The notes below the pieces were generated by a model. The model did no database searches. It was not told the DNA's origin and saw only the letters and a program-made list of their open reading frames with translations. Of a stretch of 64,000 nucleotides of DNA, positions 16,572 to 27,690 are shown piece by piece. The translations under genes and the position numbers were made by a program. The stretch's first letter is position 1. The number at the start of each line of letters is the position of its first letter. The stretch is from Prorocentrum cordatum (Eukaryota; Sar; Dinophyceae; Prorocentrales; Prorocentraceae), in contig CAUYUJ010007224.1 of the NCBI GenBank assembly GCA_963575745.1, positions 1 through 64,000 of the forward strand, given 5' to 3'.

Positions 16572-16803
16572 GGTGAGCCTGAGTGTGGGTGAGTCTGAGT
16601 ATGGGTACGTCTGTGTGTGCCTGACTCTGAAGAAATGAATCTGAGTGTGAGTGAGCTTGTGTATGAGTGAGTCTGGGTGCGAGTCTGAATCCCAATGGTG
16701 CCCCTGGCAGTGTCTGGCGACTAGGAGGCCCGGGTCGACTCCTCTTTGGGAAGCCAAAATGCTGCCCCTGGCAGCGTTTGGTGACTATGAAGCCCCTGGT
16801 GGA
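16572..16803. repeat. GTGAGTCTGA-type repeats and short diverged monomers
   Basis: First a degenerate GTGAGTCTGAGT run (16572-16690). Then two partial units around TGCCCCTGGCAG at about 16697 and 16762, spaced about 65 bases, that resemble the start of the 152-bp repeat downstream. The GTGAGT-type run returns after the array (17765-17822), so the array is bracketed by it. Confidence 0.75.
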
Positions 16804-17764
16804 CCCCCCCTGGGGCTCCCAAATGATGCCCCTGGCAGCGTTTTGTGACCATGAGGCTCTCAAGAGATACATGTTGGGGACGCCAAACGGCAATTCTAGC
16901 TGAGGCGTCCCACCAAAATCGGCGCGAACGGGCTCGTGAGATCAGCCAGGGTGGCTCCCCCTTGGGGCTCCCAAATGATGCCCCTGGCAGCGTTTTGTGA
17001 CCATGAGGCTCTCAAGAGATACATGTTGGGGAGGCCAAACGGCAATTCTAGCTGAGGCGTCCCACCAAAATCGGCGCGAACGGGCTCGTGAGATCAGCCA
17101 GGGTGGCTCCCCCTTGGGGCTCCCAAATGATGCCCCTGGCAGCGTTTTGCGACCATGAGGCTCTCAAGAGATACATGTTGGGGAGGCCAAACGGCAATTC
17201 TAGCTGAGGCGTCCCACCAAAATCGGCGCGAACGGGCTCGTGAGATCAGCCAGGGTGGCTCCCCCTTGGGGCTCCCAAATGATGCCCCTGGCAGCGTTTT
17301 GCGACCATGAGGCTCTCAAGAGATACATGTTGGGGCGCCAAACGGCAATTCTAGCTGAGGCGTCCCACCAAAATCGGCGCGAACGGGCTCGTGAGATCAG
17401 CCAGGGTGGCTCCCCCTTGGGGCTCCCAAATGATGCCCCTGGCAGCGTTTTGTGACCATGAGGCTCTCAAGAGATACATGTTGGGGAGGCCAAACGGCAA
17501 TTCTAGCTGAGGCGTCCCACCAAAATCGGCGCGAACGGGCTCGTGAGATCAGCCAGGGTGGCTCCCCCTTGGGGCTCCCAAATGATGCCCCTGGCAGCGT
17601 TTTGTGACCATGAGGCTCTCAAGAGAGACATGTTGGGGAGGCCAAACGGCAATTTTAGCTGAGACGTCCCACCAAAATCGGCGCGAACGGGCTCGTGAGA
17701 TCAGCCAGGGTGGCTCCCCCTTGGGGCTCCCAAATGATGCCCCTGGAAGCGTTTTGTGATCATG
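16804..17764. repeat. 152-bp tandem satellite, about six copies
   Basis: The marker CTCAAGAGA recurs at 16859, 17011, 17163, 17315, 17466 and 17618, giving periods of 152, 152, 152, 151 and 152. Copies differ by only a few bases (for example TGTGACC versus TGCGACC), so the array is recent or homogenised. Within each unit a GGCTCCCCCTTGGGGCTCCC segment can pair with itself. No coding potential is evident; short ORFs repeat with the array. Confidence 0.95.
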
Positions 17765-17822
17765 AGAGAGTGTGAGTGTGAGTGAATGTGACTGTGAGTG
17801 AGTCTGAGTGAGAGTGAGTCTC

Positions 17823-18076
17823 ATCTTATCTTATCGAGTCCTATCTTACCTTACCTTTATTACCCTCTATATTATCTTATCTTGAAATCTCTTATCTTGT
17901 CTTAGCTTATCTTATATCAACTCATCTTATCGCATCATATCTTGTCTTATCTTATTAATACATAGGCTGTCTTGTCTTATATATTATCATACCTTGTCAT
18001 AAATCTTATCTTACCTTATCATATCTTGTGCTATCTTATCTTATATTGTAGTATATTATCTTGTCTTGTCTTATCT
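17823..18076. repeat. Degenerate TCTTA/ATCTT pentanucleotide repeat
   Basis: AT-rich run of TCTTATCTTATC-type repeats, much lower in GC than the rest of the window. It ends the satellite block that began with the CT tract. No gene is seen. Confidence 0.85.
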
Positions 18077-18384
18077 GGTGATTATCATTGGGAGGAGGGA
18101 GGCGCGAGCGGGAGGAAGGAGTCCGCGCGTGGGAGGCGTCAGAGTAATAACAAGAACCCCAATCCTTAGGATATGGGGAAAAACACAACGTGCATCAGCA
18201 TGGGGACCAACAGTAATTATACATCACGAATGAGAGTTCAAAACAATAAAAACAGCAGCAGCGCCACCCGCAACAGCAACACCAATCATTTCAAAACTGT
18301 TCGCTTTTACTGGCGCGCGTGTCTTGCAGTCTGTATGGCCCAACCCTCGATACCCGCCCACTTGTTCTTCGATCGCGCCCCCTT

Positions 18385-18930
18385 TCAGGGGGAAGATCTT
18401 CCTGGTCGCTCACTGACTGAAGTGCGAGGTGCTCTCGAGCGAGAGCACCGTTTCTGAGTTCAGGTGCCTGTCTTGCCAGGGGATTTCGGAATCCATATTG
18501 AAAAATATCGAGCGGGAGCCCTTGTCGCCGTGTCTGGGCCTCCACCAACTTGCTTGAATTACGAGAGAATTTTGAGCGAGAGCGCCAATCTTGGGTTCGG
18601 GGGCCTCTCTGGCCAGGGCTTCTGGAAATACACCTTGAGGGATTATCGAACGAGATTCGCAGTAGTTGGGCGTCCACCAATTCTATTAGTCTCGAGCGGG
18701 AGCTCCGTTCCTGAGTTCGGGCGCCTTCCTGGCCAGCGGCTCTCGGAGTAAACCGTGAGGAAATATCGAGCAGGAGCCTTTGTCGATTGGACCGCGAGGA
18801 AGTCGAGCGGGAGCGCCATTCCTGAGTTCGGGCGCCTTTCTGGCCAGGGCGTCTCGGGGTAGTTTGAGAGGAGGTATCGAGCGGGAGCCGTTGTCGTTGT
18901 AGCCGGGCCTCCAAGGGCACACATTTACAT
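18385..18930. repeat. Diverged tandem repeat, about 110-137 bp units
   Basis: The phrase GAGTTCGGGCGCC and variants recurs near 18458, 18595, 18715 and 18825, each followed by TGGCCAGGGCTTCTCGG and then a TATCGAGCGGGAGCC-like phrase. Four degenerate units are seen. Related phrases (AGTATCAGTCGGGAGCCGTTG) return near 19580, so the family extends past this block. No coding signal. Confidence 0.7.
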
Positions 18931-19976
18931 TCAAACCCACGCTCGACTGGGAGTTTTGTTTTCAAAGGAATTGCAGCCGGCGTCAAGGCGAGAGCGCGCG
19001 GAACCGTTTCCAGAGACCAGCAATAATTATTCTTTAGAAATGAGCATTCAATCATTACAAGTATGTTCGTACTCAGCACGTAAATCCTAGCCCTCGGTGC
19101 CCGTCCTCTTCGTCTTCGATCTTGCCCCCCTTGGGAGTTATATGTTCCCTACCTGCCGCGCGTAGTTGGCGCAGCCCCTAAGACAGGGGCAAGGTGGGGA
19201 GGAGGGAAGAGACAAAAGGGAGGGAGAAGGATGGAGCACGAGAAAACTTGCATGAGGAGGGTCAGGAGCAGCAGCACAAGCGGCAGAACCAGCCTGGCTT
19301 GTTGGGCGGGAGGACCCTGGCGAGCAGGTCGGGCGGGCGGGCCCAGACGGCCGGATCGAGCGCGCGGGTCGCTAAAGCGTCCACCCATCATGAAAGAAGG
19401 TTCGAGCTTCATTGCGCTTCTCAAGTAAATCGTGAGAAAGACCAACGCGAGAGCATGATTCTTGAGTGCTGGGGGCACGGAGCGGCAATATATTGTGAGG
19501 AAGACCACGCGAGAGCGCGATGCCTGAACAAATGATGAGAAGTCCCGCGCGAGAGCCCGAATTTGAAATACATTGTGTGGAAGTATCAGTCGGGAGCCGT
19601 TGTTCTTGCCGTTGTTGTAAGTCTGGGGCCAGGGGCCCAGTTTGGTGACCATACAGTTTCCTTGAAAAACCGGGTGCGAGGCCCGGGAGGAGTACTTCAT
19701 TTGAAAAATGCAACGGTCACCAGGGGGATCAACGATACATATTCTTTCGAAATGAGGGCTGTTTCGAAATCAGAATTTCCAACAACAGCAACAGCTGCAG
19801 CAGCAGCAACAATCACAAAAACAACAAGCAATAAGCAATAACGCAACCAACAACAGTCTCAACCGCAGAAACCCACTTAAGCGACGCACCCAGGGACAAC
19901 GAATGACCGTTCGGCAACCTCACTCTGATATCCACATCCACGGCATCGTGGTGTTTGGGAGAAGGGGTGCCAAGGA
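18931..19976. other. Gene-poor spacer with repeat remnants
   Basis: It contains fragments of the preceding repeat (19420-19615) and short CAA/CAG-type runs near 19780-19835. Small ORFs are random-looking. I see no exon, promoter or RNA gene. Confidence 0.6.
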
Positions 19977-20061
19977 CCCGAGAACCACGCAGTGGGTATG
20001 GATACGCACCTGGCCTGGCCAGAGGCCAGGTGCTTGTGCACACCCACTGCGTCGTCTCGGG
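19977..20061. repeat. 85-bp long hairpin (fold-back)
   Basis: The left arm starts CCCGAGAACCACGCAGTGGG and the right arm ends CCCACTGCGTCGTCTCGGG, meeting around GGCCTGGCCAGAGGCC. Pairing is nearly continuous with a few mismatches. A further CGCAGTGGATATG copy lies just downstream (about 20092), so the arm has also been duplicated. Confidence 0.75.
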
Positions 20062-20141
20062 TTTCTAGGGGTGGGAGCCCGAACATCCGAGACGCAGTGG
20101 ATATGTACATACATGTTGCCCTCATGCAGTGGTTCAAACCA

Positions 20142-20195
20142 AGCACGCTCATGGCCATGCAGAACCTCGCCCATCTGAGATCCGACGATGCGTAA
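20142..20195 (+). pseudogene. Diverged copy of a TPR exon start
   Basis: The reading STLMAMQNLAHLRSDDA ends in a stop. It matches the better copy at 20361 in both DNA (CAGAACCTCGCCCA) and protein (TLTALQNLAQL), but is broken off after about 15 residues. It is a decayed duplicate of the TPR exon. Confidence 0.55.
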
Positions 20196-20360
20196 CAAAC
20201 TTAGCATCGCGAGAAATCACGACCCGAGACCAGACCCCATCTTTCTGCAGCATGGCTCGAGTCGGATCGGTCTGTGATGGTCCCGGGGCCCGAATCGAGG
20301 CAAACTAGCCAGGTGCGAAAACAAATGCAACCACAGGGTCTCATGGGTGGCTCAGCCCAG

Positions 20361-20485
20361 GCACGCTCACGGCCCTTCAGAACCTCGCCCAGCTGATGGA
20401 GCTGCGCGGGAAGGACGCGGAGGCCGAGCGGCTCTACAGCCGGCACGTGGCGGCTACCGAACGGGCGTATGGCTCGGAAGACTGA
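20361..20485 (+). CDS. Terminal exon of a TPR (kinesin-light-chain-like) protein, fragment
   Basis: After an AG|G acceptor at 20359-20360 the frame reads TLTALQNLAQLMELRGKDAE and on to ERLYSRHVAATERAYGSED before a TGA at 20483-20485. The N-L-A-x-L, G-K-x-x-E-A-E and L-Y positions fit the tetratricopeptide repeat of kinesin-light-chain-type proteins, which act in protein-protein binding. I found no upstream exon with intact TPRs in the 2 kb before it, so it may be a relic or the end of a gene with a long intron. Confidence 0.55.
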
Positions 20486-22097
20486 GCGCTTCTCCGACCC
20501 AGCGTAGCGCCCTCCCGAGGTTTAGCCAGGCCCCGAGAGGAGATTGCTTGTTTCTCGCTCCTCTGGCGCGTGACGGCTGTTGCCCGGACCAAATCCCCCG
20601 GATACCAGTAACGATTGTACGTGCGGAGGGACCTGGACCTCCCCCAACCCACATGATTTGCGCGCGTACCATGGCGATAGACCCGCCCCGACGTACCCCA
20701 CCTGGCCAAAGCGTGACCGTTACCGCCCCCTCCCTCCGCCCCCGGGTAACGGAACGAATGAAAAGAGTAATCTCGAGGCGGTGTTTAGGCCCTATTCGCC
20801 GTGGAAACATCACAGCGGGCGGACTTGAGCAATCCTCTGTCTCCGGGGTCCCTTGCGGTGCCCCGGGACCGTCAAGAATCGATTCGGGATGAGAGCCTGG
20901 TCTTGGGGAAGGAGTCCACATCTCCAGGGGCCCCCGAGTTGTGAAACATCACGGCGTCGGAGTTGGAGGAACGAGGGTTCTGGAGCCTTCGGGGTCAGAA
21001 GTTTGTGCCATGATCCACCGCCAAATTTGAGTGTGTCATCGAAGGAGAAACAATTCGTACTTCTGCGAATTGATGTTTGAGCTCCGCGCGGATTTCTTGG
21101 ATCGGCGCTGGCCCCCTGGCGGCGCCTCATGTGCCGCACCTGCGCCTCACGCGCCAGGAGGTCGGGCCCAGCGCCTTTTCAAGAAGTTCGTTCGGACCTC
21201 CAGAACGTCATGCTTGATTCTGGAGGTTGTTTCTCCTGGCTCCAGGGGCCCTCGCTGGGCCCCGGGACCGTCGAAGAACACGACTCGGTCCTGAAGCTCC
21301 GTCCCAGGGAACGGGCCGGGGACTTTCCGAGACCCCGTGCTTTTGTTTCACCATCGGATGCTTTGGGGGCGGGGGCGGGCGCATGGGGGAGCACAGTTTG
21401 GGGGATCTGGGCTAGCGCGTCGCTCCGCTGGTTCTGGGCCCACCACGCTTCGGCGCGGCACGCTGTCCTCTTCCCGACCCCCAGCGTCCACGTGCCGAGC
21501 GTGCCCTTGCACGCTGTCCGGTCGCAAGGCCTCGCGTGTCGCCCTAGCCGCCGCGGCCTCACGGTTTAGACAGAAGCTCCCGACCGCAGACCCCTCGGGC
21601 GAGGGTGGCGGTCTGATCGCCGGTTTCTATTCACTGTTTCGCCGATCGGCGCGGACCCGCGCCCCCCACCCCGCCCCCGCCCCCCTTGGACCAGAGCTGG
21701 GCTGCTTCGGGCGGCCCGTTCCTGGCGACTGGGCGGGCCCCCCCCCCCGACCACAGTCTGCTCGCGCGGTTGGTGCAGGCAGGTCGATGAAGCACCGGCC
21801 CAGATCCAGACCCGCCCCCCCAGAACCCCCGACGTCATGATTGTTTCATTGCGTCGACCCCTGGAAGTCTCGACCCATTCTCCTGGACTGGTTTCTCATC
21901 CCGAGTAGTTTTTTGACGGTCCCGAGGGCCGGTAAGGGCCCCCCGAGGCCGAAAATAGCAAAAAAACTCCCGTCATGATTGTTTCATTGCCCGAGGGGGT
22001 CTGGGCCACTCCCTCACGCTTCGGCCAGATGTTGAAGCCCAGGATAATCAAAAAAGACTTACTTCACAGCGTCGGGCTCGTGCTGCAGGACCTCGGG
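20486..22097. other. Gene-poor region with dispersed repeat pieces
   Basis: No exon is supported. It holds members of a family around GGGACCGTC (20866, 21264; reverse forms near 21912 and, further right, 24975), a repeated CGTCATGATTGTTTCATTGC at about 21833 and 21973, and a diverged relative (21411-21560) of the inverted-repeat element at 24026. Confidence 0.55.
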
Positions 22098-22332
22098 TGA
22101 TGGGCCTGTTTTCCACCACCACCACCACCACCACCACCATAAGTTGCAGGGGGAGGTGGTCCTCCTCCTGCTCCACCTCCTCCTCCTCCTTCTTCTCTTC
22201 GCCCTCCTCCTCCTCCTTCTCGTCATCCTCCCCCTTCCCCCCTCCAATGAATGGTGGTGGTGGTGGTGGTGGTGGTGGTGGTGGTGGTGGTGGTGGTGGT
22301 GGTGGTGGTGGTGGTGGAAAACAGGCCCATCA
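22098..22332. repeat. Fold-back element with terminal CCA/TGG microsatellites
   Basis: TGATGGGCCTGTTTTCC (22098-22114) is exactly inverted at 22316-22332. Inside each arm lies a microsatellite, (CAC)n on the left and (TGG)n at about 22252-22317 on the right, which are complementary. The centre (22141-22250) is CTC-rich. The whole could form a long stem. It resembles a small non-autonomous inverted-repeat element in which the microsatellites grew. Confidence 0.8.
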
Positions 22333-22639
22333 TCGGGGGGGCGGTGGAAGTACTGGCCGTCTGCCTGCCCCTTCGGGCGGGCAGCAGCCACGCCCACCGC
22401 TCCGCGGGGTCTGGGGCGGGCCCCCTTGAAGCTGCGGGGATTTCGAGTCGGGGATCGACTGCAGAATATAGTTAGCCCCAAATGGATCTTCTCGTGGTAG
22501 TCACTGCCGCAAGCGCTGTTTTTTTTTTATCTTGTACATTCTATACACATACATCTACAAAACACATATATCTATACAAGACATTTTCCTAATCATATCT
22601 TTTCACAGGGCCCGGGGCCCCGGAAACAGCGCACACGTC

Positions 22640-23335
22640 CCCCACACCTGACACATTTGGCCCGCCCCAGGCCTCTCGGGCAACCCTCCAGACGACCCGG
22701 GAGAACCCCGCGAGAGAGAGCCCGAAAACGGCCCCAGAGGTCTCCAGGCGTTCCGGCGCGCTCCCGAAACGACCCCAGAGAACCCCAAGACGGCCCACGA
22801 CGACCCCAAAGAAGCCGTCATACCCCCAAAAATCGTTCCAAAACGTTCCAGGAGGCTTCCAATAGCACTCCCAAGAAGGCCCCAAGAGGCAAAATGCATT
22901 GACTGTCTTTCTGGTTTTTGGTGAATTGTGGGGTTCTCCTCTTTTCGGCTTCCCGACGCTCCAAGACGGCTGTCTTCAGGGCGTCCAAAGCCGCTTGGGA
23001 GGCTCGAAAATCGCCCCGCAATCATCCGAAAGGTCTTCCAGGCAGTCCAAGAGAGCCCCAGCCCCAGCCCCAAGACGGCACAACAGGGTTCCAAGATGGC
23101 CTAAGAAAGCCCCATGACGGCCCAAGATGGTCCCAAGACACCCTCCAAAGTACTCCAAAACGTAACCCGGTCGTTCAGGAAAACCGCGGTTGGAGGCAGG
23201 GTGGCCCGAGGAAGCCCCCAGATGCCCCCAGAAGACGCCCAGGAGGTCTCCAGAAAACTTCAAGAAAGCCTGAAAACTTCCGCGAGGCCCCCAGAGGCAC
23301 TCCAAGGAGGAGCCTGCACAAAAAGAGCTGAGGAG
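22640..23335. repeat. Degenerate short-period purine/pyrimidine repeat
   Basis: Phrases such as CCCCAAGACGGC, CCCCAGATGCC and AGGCGTTCC recur every 10-16 bases across about 700 bases. Reading frames stay open on both strands (Pro/Arg-rich on +, Leu/Gly/Ser-rich on -), as expected of a degenerate tandem repeat rather than a gene. Confidence 0.55.
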
Positions 23336-24025
23336 GATTGGGAGAATACGCATGGTAGGGCGAGAATGAGGAACAAGAAACATGGAGGAAGTATCACGAG
23401 TACCATTATTGTAACGGGGATGCTGGAAAAGACAACAAGAACTTATCGCTAAATTGTCGGTTCCACCTTCCTGCCATTCCGCTTGCATACCCAATTTCAA
23501 GGACTAAGGTGCATGGCGCGAAGCTCCACTGCAGTCTTCGATCCATACATATATTCTTCACATGATGGCGACGGCGTGGCTTCAACATTTACCACGGATG
23601 CGACATGTCCGAACTTGTGATCTTTATTTTGGCGTCGGTGCCTTGGGGGAACCACAAAGTGCCCCTCGGTACGATATCGAGGTGTGGCAAAAGGGGTGGC
23701 ATAAGAATCGCTCGCCAGCGAAAACCTATGTTTCGCATTGCCTACTTATGCGGTGGCGCCGTGAACAATTGCTCCACGGAACAAACTAACGAAATATCAG
23801 AAAGTGAGAGTACGGATATCTCTTGGCGGTGCACGTGATGTCTCCCGCTGGGTTCTGGATCGCCACGGTCAGGGCACAGGGCGGCCCAAAGGGCTCTCAG
23901 ACAGTGGTTCTCAGAGCCCTCCGGCAAAGTACTTCGGACCCCAGAGGGCGCCTCGGCCCCCCTTTAGAGTGTGATGAACGCCCTTCGAGGTAGGGTTTGA
24001 GGGGGTCTTACGGTCGGGAACTCTT
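23336..24025. other. Spacer without recognised features
   Basis: Lower GC in 23340-23860. Small ORFs show no family resemblance. Nothing further is seen. Confidence 0.5.
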
Positions 24026-24159
24026 GGATAGCGTGTCGCTCCGTCGGTTCTAGCTCACCACCCTGCGGCTCGACACGTTACCCACTCCCGACTCCCAAGC
24101 GTCAACGTCCCGAGCATTCCGCAGCCTCCCGCCCCGCGGAGCGGAGCGACACGCTATCC
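24026..24159. mobile_element. 134-bp element with perfect 18-bp inverted ends
   Basis: GGATAGCGTGTCGCTCCG at 24026-24043 is perfectly inverted at 24142-24159. The interior (TTCTAGCTCACCACCC...GACTCCCAAGCGTCAACG) is clearly related to 21421-21560, where the ends have decayed. Two dispersed copies with inverted ends suggest a MITE-like element; no obvious target duplication was resolved. Confidence 0.65.
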
Positions 24160-25240
24160 GCTCGCAGGGCATAGCATGCCGCCGGGACCGCCGCGGCGGA
24201 ACGCTAAGCAAGCAAACGATTCCAACACAGAACCCTGCAGTGTGGTGGTCTGCAGAGCCCAGACGTCGGGCTGCTCCCATTTTTCGGATGCTTGGGCCCC
24301 GAAGGTCCGGACCATTTCCCTAGGGCCAGTTTTTCGTCCTGAGTCGTTTTTCCACGCTCCCGAGGCCCGTCCAGGGCCCCCAGAGGCCGAAAACGGCCCA
24401 AAACCGCCCGCTCCAATTTTTTCGGAGTGGTGGACCTCTAGGGTATGGTGTGGTCTCCAGGGCTATGCCCCCCTTCCCACATCGGCGCGGGCCCTCGCAC
24501 ACCCCCCTCCCCCCCCATGGAGTGGATCTCGGCTGTTTTGGGGCGCCTGGTTCAAGCAGGTGGAGTCTCCCCCATAGGACGCACTGTCGCAAACAGACGC
24601 AACACGTTCACACGGCGTCTCTTCTCGAGGCCTGGCCCGCGGAATTCGCGCGGCAGGAGGCTCCCCCCGTCCGCCGCGTCCGGCACGGGAGCGTGGCGGT
24701 GCAGCCTGGAGAACGGACCCCTCCCCATCGGGGCTGAGACGGGGGTCAGTGCAAACGGGGGTCAGTCAGAGCGCCGGATCTTGCAGGATCCTGCAGGGCC
24801 AGGGTCGCATTGACCACTGTTTGGGTGCAGGGTCCTGCAGGATCCTGTCCTGCCAGGCCTGACTGACGATTGACCCGGGTCAGAAGATCCCGACCCCAGA
24901 CCCCCCTCGAGTCATGAAAAAATCGCGACGGGAGGTGTTCCGCCATGTGCGGCGTTTGGGTGCCCTTTCCGGGCCACGGGACCGTCAGAAAACGATTCAG
25001 GACGAAAAAGTTGGTCCCGGTGAGTGGGTCGAGATTTCCGGGGTCTGATAAAAAAATCGTGACGTCGGGGGTCTGGGGCGCCGAGGAGGGTAATTAGCGG
25101 GAGGGGGGAAGGCTCCTCAGAAGCACCCTGCTTCTGACAAGGCGCGGGTCTCATCTTTGGATGCAAGGCCGACGCCTCCTAAGAAGCAGCCTCCTTCTGA
25201 GAATCCTTCCCCCCTCCCCTTGTGCGCGGTGCGGCCAATC
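24160..25240. other. Gene-poor region with nested palindromes
   Basis: The palindrome GCAGGATCCTGC at 24783-24794 recurs in variant form at 24837-24848, within a run of GCAGGGTCCTGCAGG-type phrases. GGTCCCG-type dispersed repeat pieces appear near 24350 and 24975-25070. No exon. Confidence 0.5.
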
Positions 25241-27261
25241 CTGCTCCTCCTCCTCCTCCTCCTCCTCCTCCTCCTCCTCCTCCTCTATGACCTTCTCCCA
25301 CCTGCGCCTCGTCGTCCTTGCCCTCGTGCTCCTCCGCCCCCTACCCCCGAGATCCGACGCCGCGGAAGAAGCATCGTCAACACAGGCTCGCGCAAGGTCA
25401 CGGCCGGAGCCCCAGACCCTATGAGTTTGCTTGTTTTTTTGATTCAAGCAAGTTTACTTGCAAGGCGTTCGCGGCCCCGCCCCCCTTCCCCCCCACCCCC
25501 CTCGCCCCTCTTCAGACGAATACTAGCGTGCAAGTGCCTACGGACTTGCGTGGTTCCCGCACGTTCAGTCGTTTGCGGCTCGCCTCACGTTCAGGCCCCC
25601 CGCCTTCGTCCATGCAGTTCAACTTGCCGGAGCCTGAAGAAAGCAGGCTCTCTGCAGCACGTTTCGAGGCGCCTCGATCTGTGATGGCTCTAGGGCCTGA
25701 AAGCGGGCGAACACGCCCGTGGTGACAGAACGTGCGACGCTAGGATCTCAGGATCCCTCCTGCCTCCTTCCCCCGCCTCCCGCCCGCACGCGCCCGCACC
25801 CGAGCGCGCCGAAGGTGCAGCCTTCGCCTCCCGCTGCCCCCCCCCCCCTCTCCAATAACCTGTCAAGGGAGGAAAAGCCACCCCGACCCCCATAGTTGGC
25901 GTGTACGAAACTCACCACCCACCAAACCACCCCAACCCAACCCGAAGGCCCTAATCTGCACACCTTTCCCAATAGGGGGGGCGCCGGGGAACATTGAAAA
26001 CACGCATAGGGTCTGGTAGGTAGTCATAAGCGGCCCTTGGCGTTTACTACATAGCAGAAGCCTGGCTATTCGGGCGAGCAGAAGCCCATCCAGGGTGGAA
26101 ATCCCGCGAGAGGTCCAGGAGGAGGAAGAGGGAGGAGGCGAGCATTGGCAGATTCTGGGCGGTTCTCGAGCAATCTGGGGGTCCAAGGAGAGGAGGCTGA
26201 GCAAGTGGGGGAGGAGGGGAATCTGGAGGTGGAGGTGGAGGGATCGGGGGCAGGAGGAGACATAATAGGAGGAAGAGCAGGAGGAGTAGAGTGTTCACGA
26301 GGACATGGGAGGGTTTGAGGAGGATAGGGGAATATGTATGGGGAGGAGAAGGGCGCTGAGATAAGAAGAAGAAGCCTAATAAGGAAAAGGCGAAAAATAA
26401 AGACCATGGGGGATGGGCTAGGGACCGGGCAAGGGAAGAGGGGCAAAAGGGAGGAGGACCTCCTCCTCCTCCTCCTCCCCTCCCCCAGACCTCCTCTTGC
26501 ACCTGCCCTTCGAGAGACCAGGAAAAACTCGGGGTCGACGGCGGGGACGTTCGCGCACACGCTGCCCGCGCAAGAACGCGCGCCGGCGCCCGGGTTTCCG
26601 GTCTTAGCGTGCCGCGCTGGCGGCCCGCGCAAGCCACCGCGTGAGACCGCCATGCCACCGTGTGTGAGTATGACCGGTTTCCCGTCGTCGCTCATCTTCC
26701 GCCCACCCTCCTCGCCCCACGCCGTCGCCGCCCCGCGTCGTCGTCCGCCGCCATTGCGGCCGCCGCCCCCTCGTCGTCGTCGTCGTCGACGCCTCCTGCG
26801 TGCCACGTGCCTCCTCCGGCAGCCATCATCTTCCGCCCACCCTCCTCACTCTCGCCGCCGTCGCCCCTCGTCGTCGTCCGCCGTTGCCGCAGCCGCTCCC
26901 CGTCGCCGTCGTCTCACGCATGCCACGTACCTCCTCATGCATGCAGCATCATCCCCCATTAGGATGCAACTCCTGGTCGAAAACTTGCTTAAGTTGGGTT
27001 AGTCCCGTTCAGTCTGGCTTAATCTTGCCTAGTATCATTGTCCGACAAGACACCCTCGACCCCATACAAGCCTTGGGGGGGGTCTAGGGGGGCCTGGGGC
27101 GTAGTGGCCCCTGGGCGGAGACCCATGGTGGGGCCATGGGCGCTTCCCGCTCTTTCCTGTTGTATGAAAAAAAGGATGAGGAGTGAGGGGGGAGGACCAA
27201 TAGGGGCGGAATAGATATCGGGGGAGGGGGGGGCAGGACATGGAGGTGCTGGGAGCGGGCT
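25241..27261. other. Triplet-repeat-rich spacer
   Basis: (CTC)n at about 25243-25285, GGAGGA-rich DNA to 26330, (CTC)n at about 26458-26478 and CGT-rich DNA at 26690-26930. Long Arg/Ser/Pro-rich ORFs on both strands follow the repeat bias. I do not support any as a gene. A short match to the reverse strand of 62270-62310 lies at 27045-27090. Confidence 0.55.
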
Positions 27262-27570
27262 TCGTCGTGCGTCGTCGTCGTCGTCGTCCTCGGTCGGTCG
27301 GTCGGTCGGTCGGTCGGTCGGTCGTCGTCGTGGTCGTCGTCGTGGTCGTGTTCGTCGTCGTCGTGGTCGTCGTCGTGGTCGTCGTCGTCGTCGATCGTCG
27401 TCGTCGTCGTCGCGGTCGTCGTCGTGGTCGTGGTCGTGGTCGTCGTCGTCGTCGTCGTGGTCGTGGTCGTCGCCGTCTCCGTCGTCGTCGTCCTCGTCGT
27501 AATCGTCGTCGTCGTCGTCGTCGTCGTCGCGGTCGCCGCCGCCGTCGTCGTCGCGTCCGTCGTCGTCGTA
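27262..27570. repeat. (GTC)n array with (CGGT)n core
   Basis: About 300 bases of GTC/CGT triplets, including seven or so CGGT units near 27295-27325. It lies just upstream of the gene A start and is complementary to the GAC array at 27957-28160. Confidence 0.9.
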
Positions 27571-27690
27571 TCCGCCCTTCCCACGTCGTCGTCGTTGCCC
27601 CGCTGTGCCGCCCTCGCTCCGCCTGCGAGCCCTTTGGGTTCAGGGCCGCGTCGCGGGCGCCAGGGGGAGGCGCTGCAAGGGCGAGCAGCC

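Noticed and set aside
16751-16775. AGCCAAAATG on the + strand, resembling a reverse-strand spliced leader
   Set aside because: It is part of a variant unit of the neighbouring satellite (compare CTCCCAAATGATGCCCCTGG) and breaks the leader sequence after ten bases.
26047-26806. Minus-strand ORFs of 203-246 residues
   Set aside because: Pro/Ser/Leu low complexity from purine-rich repeats; no motif.
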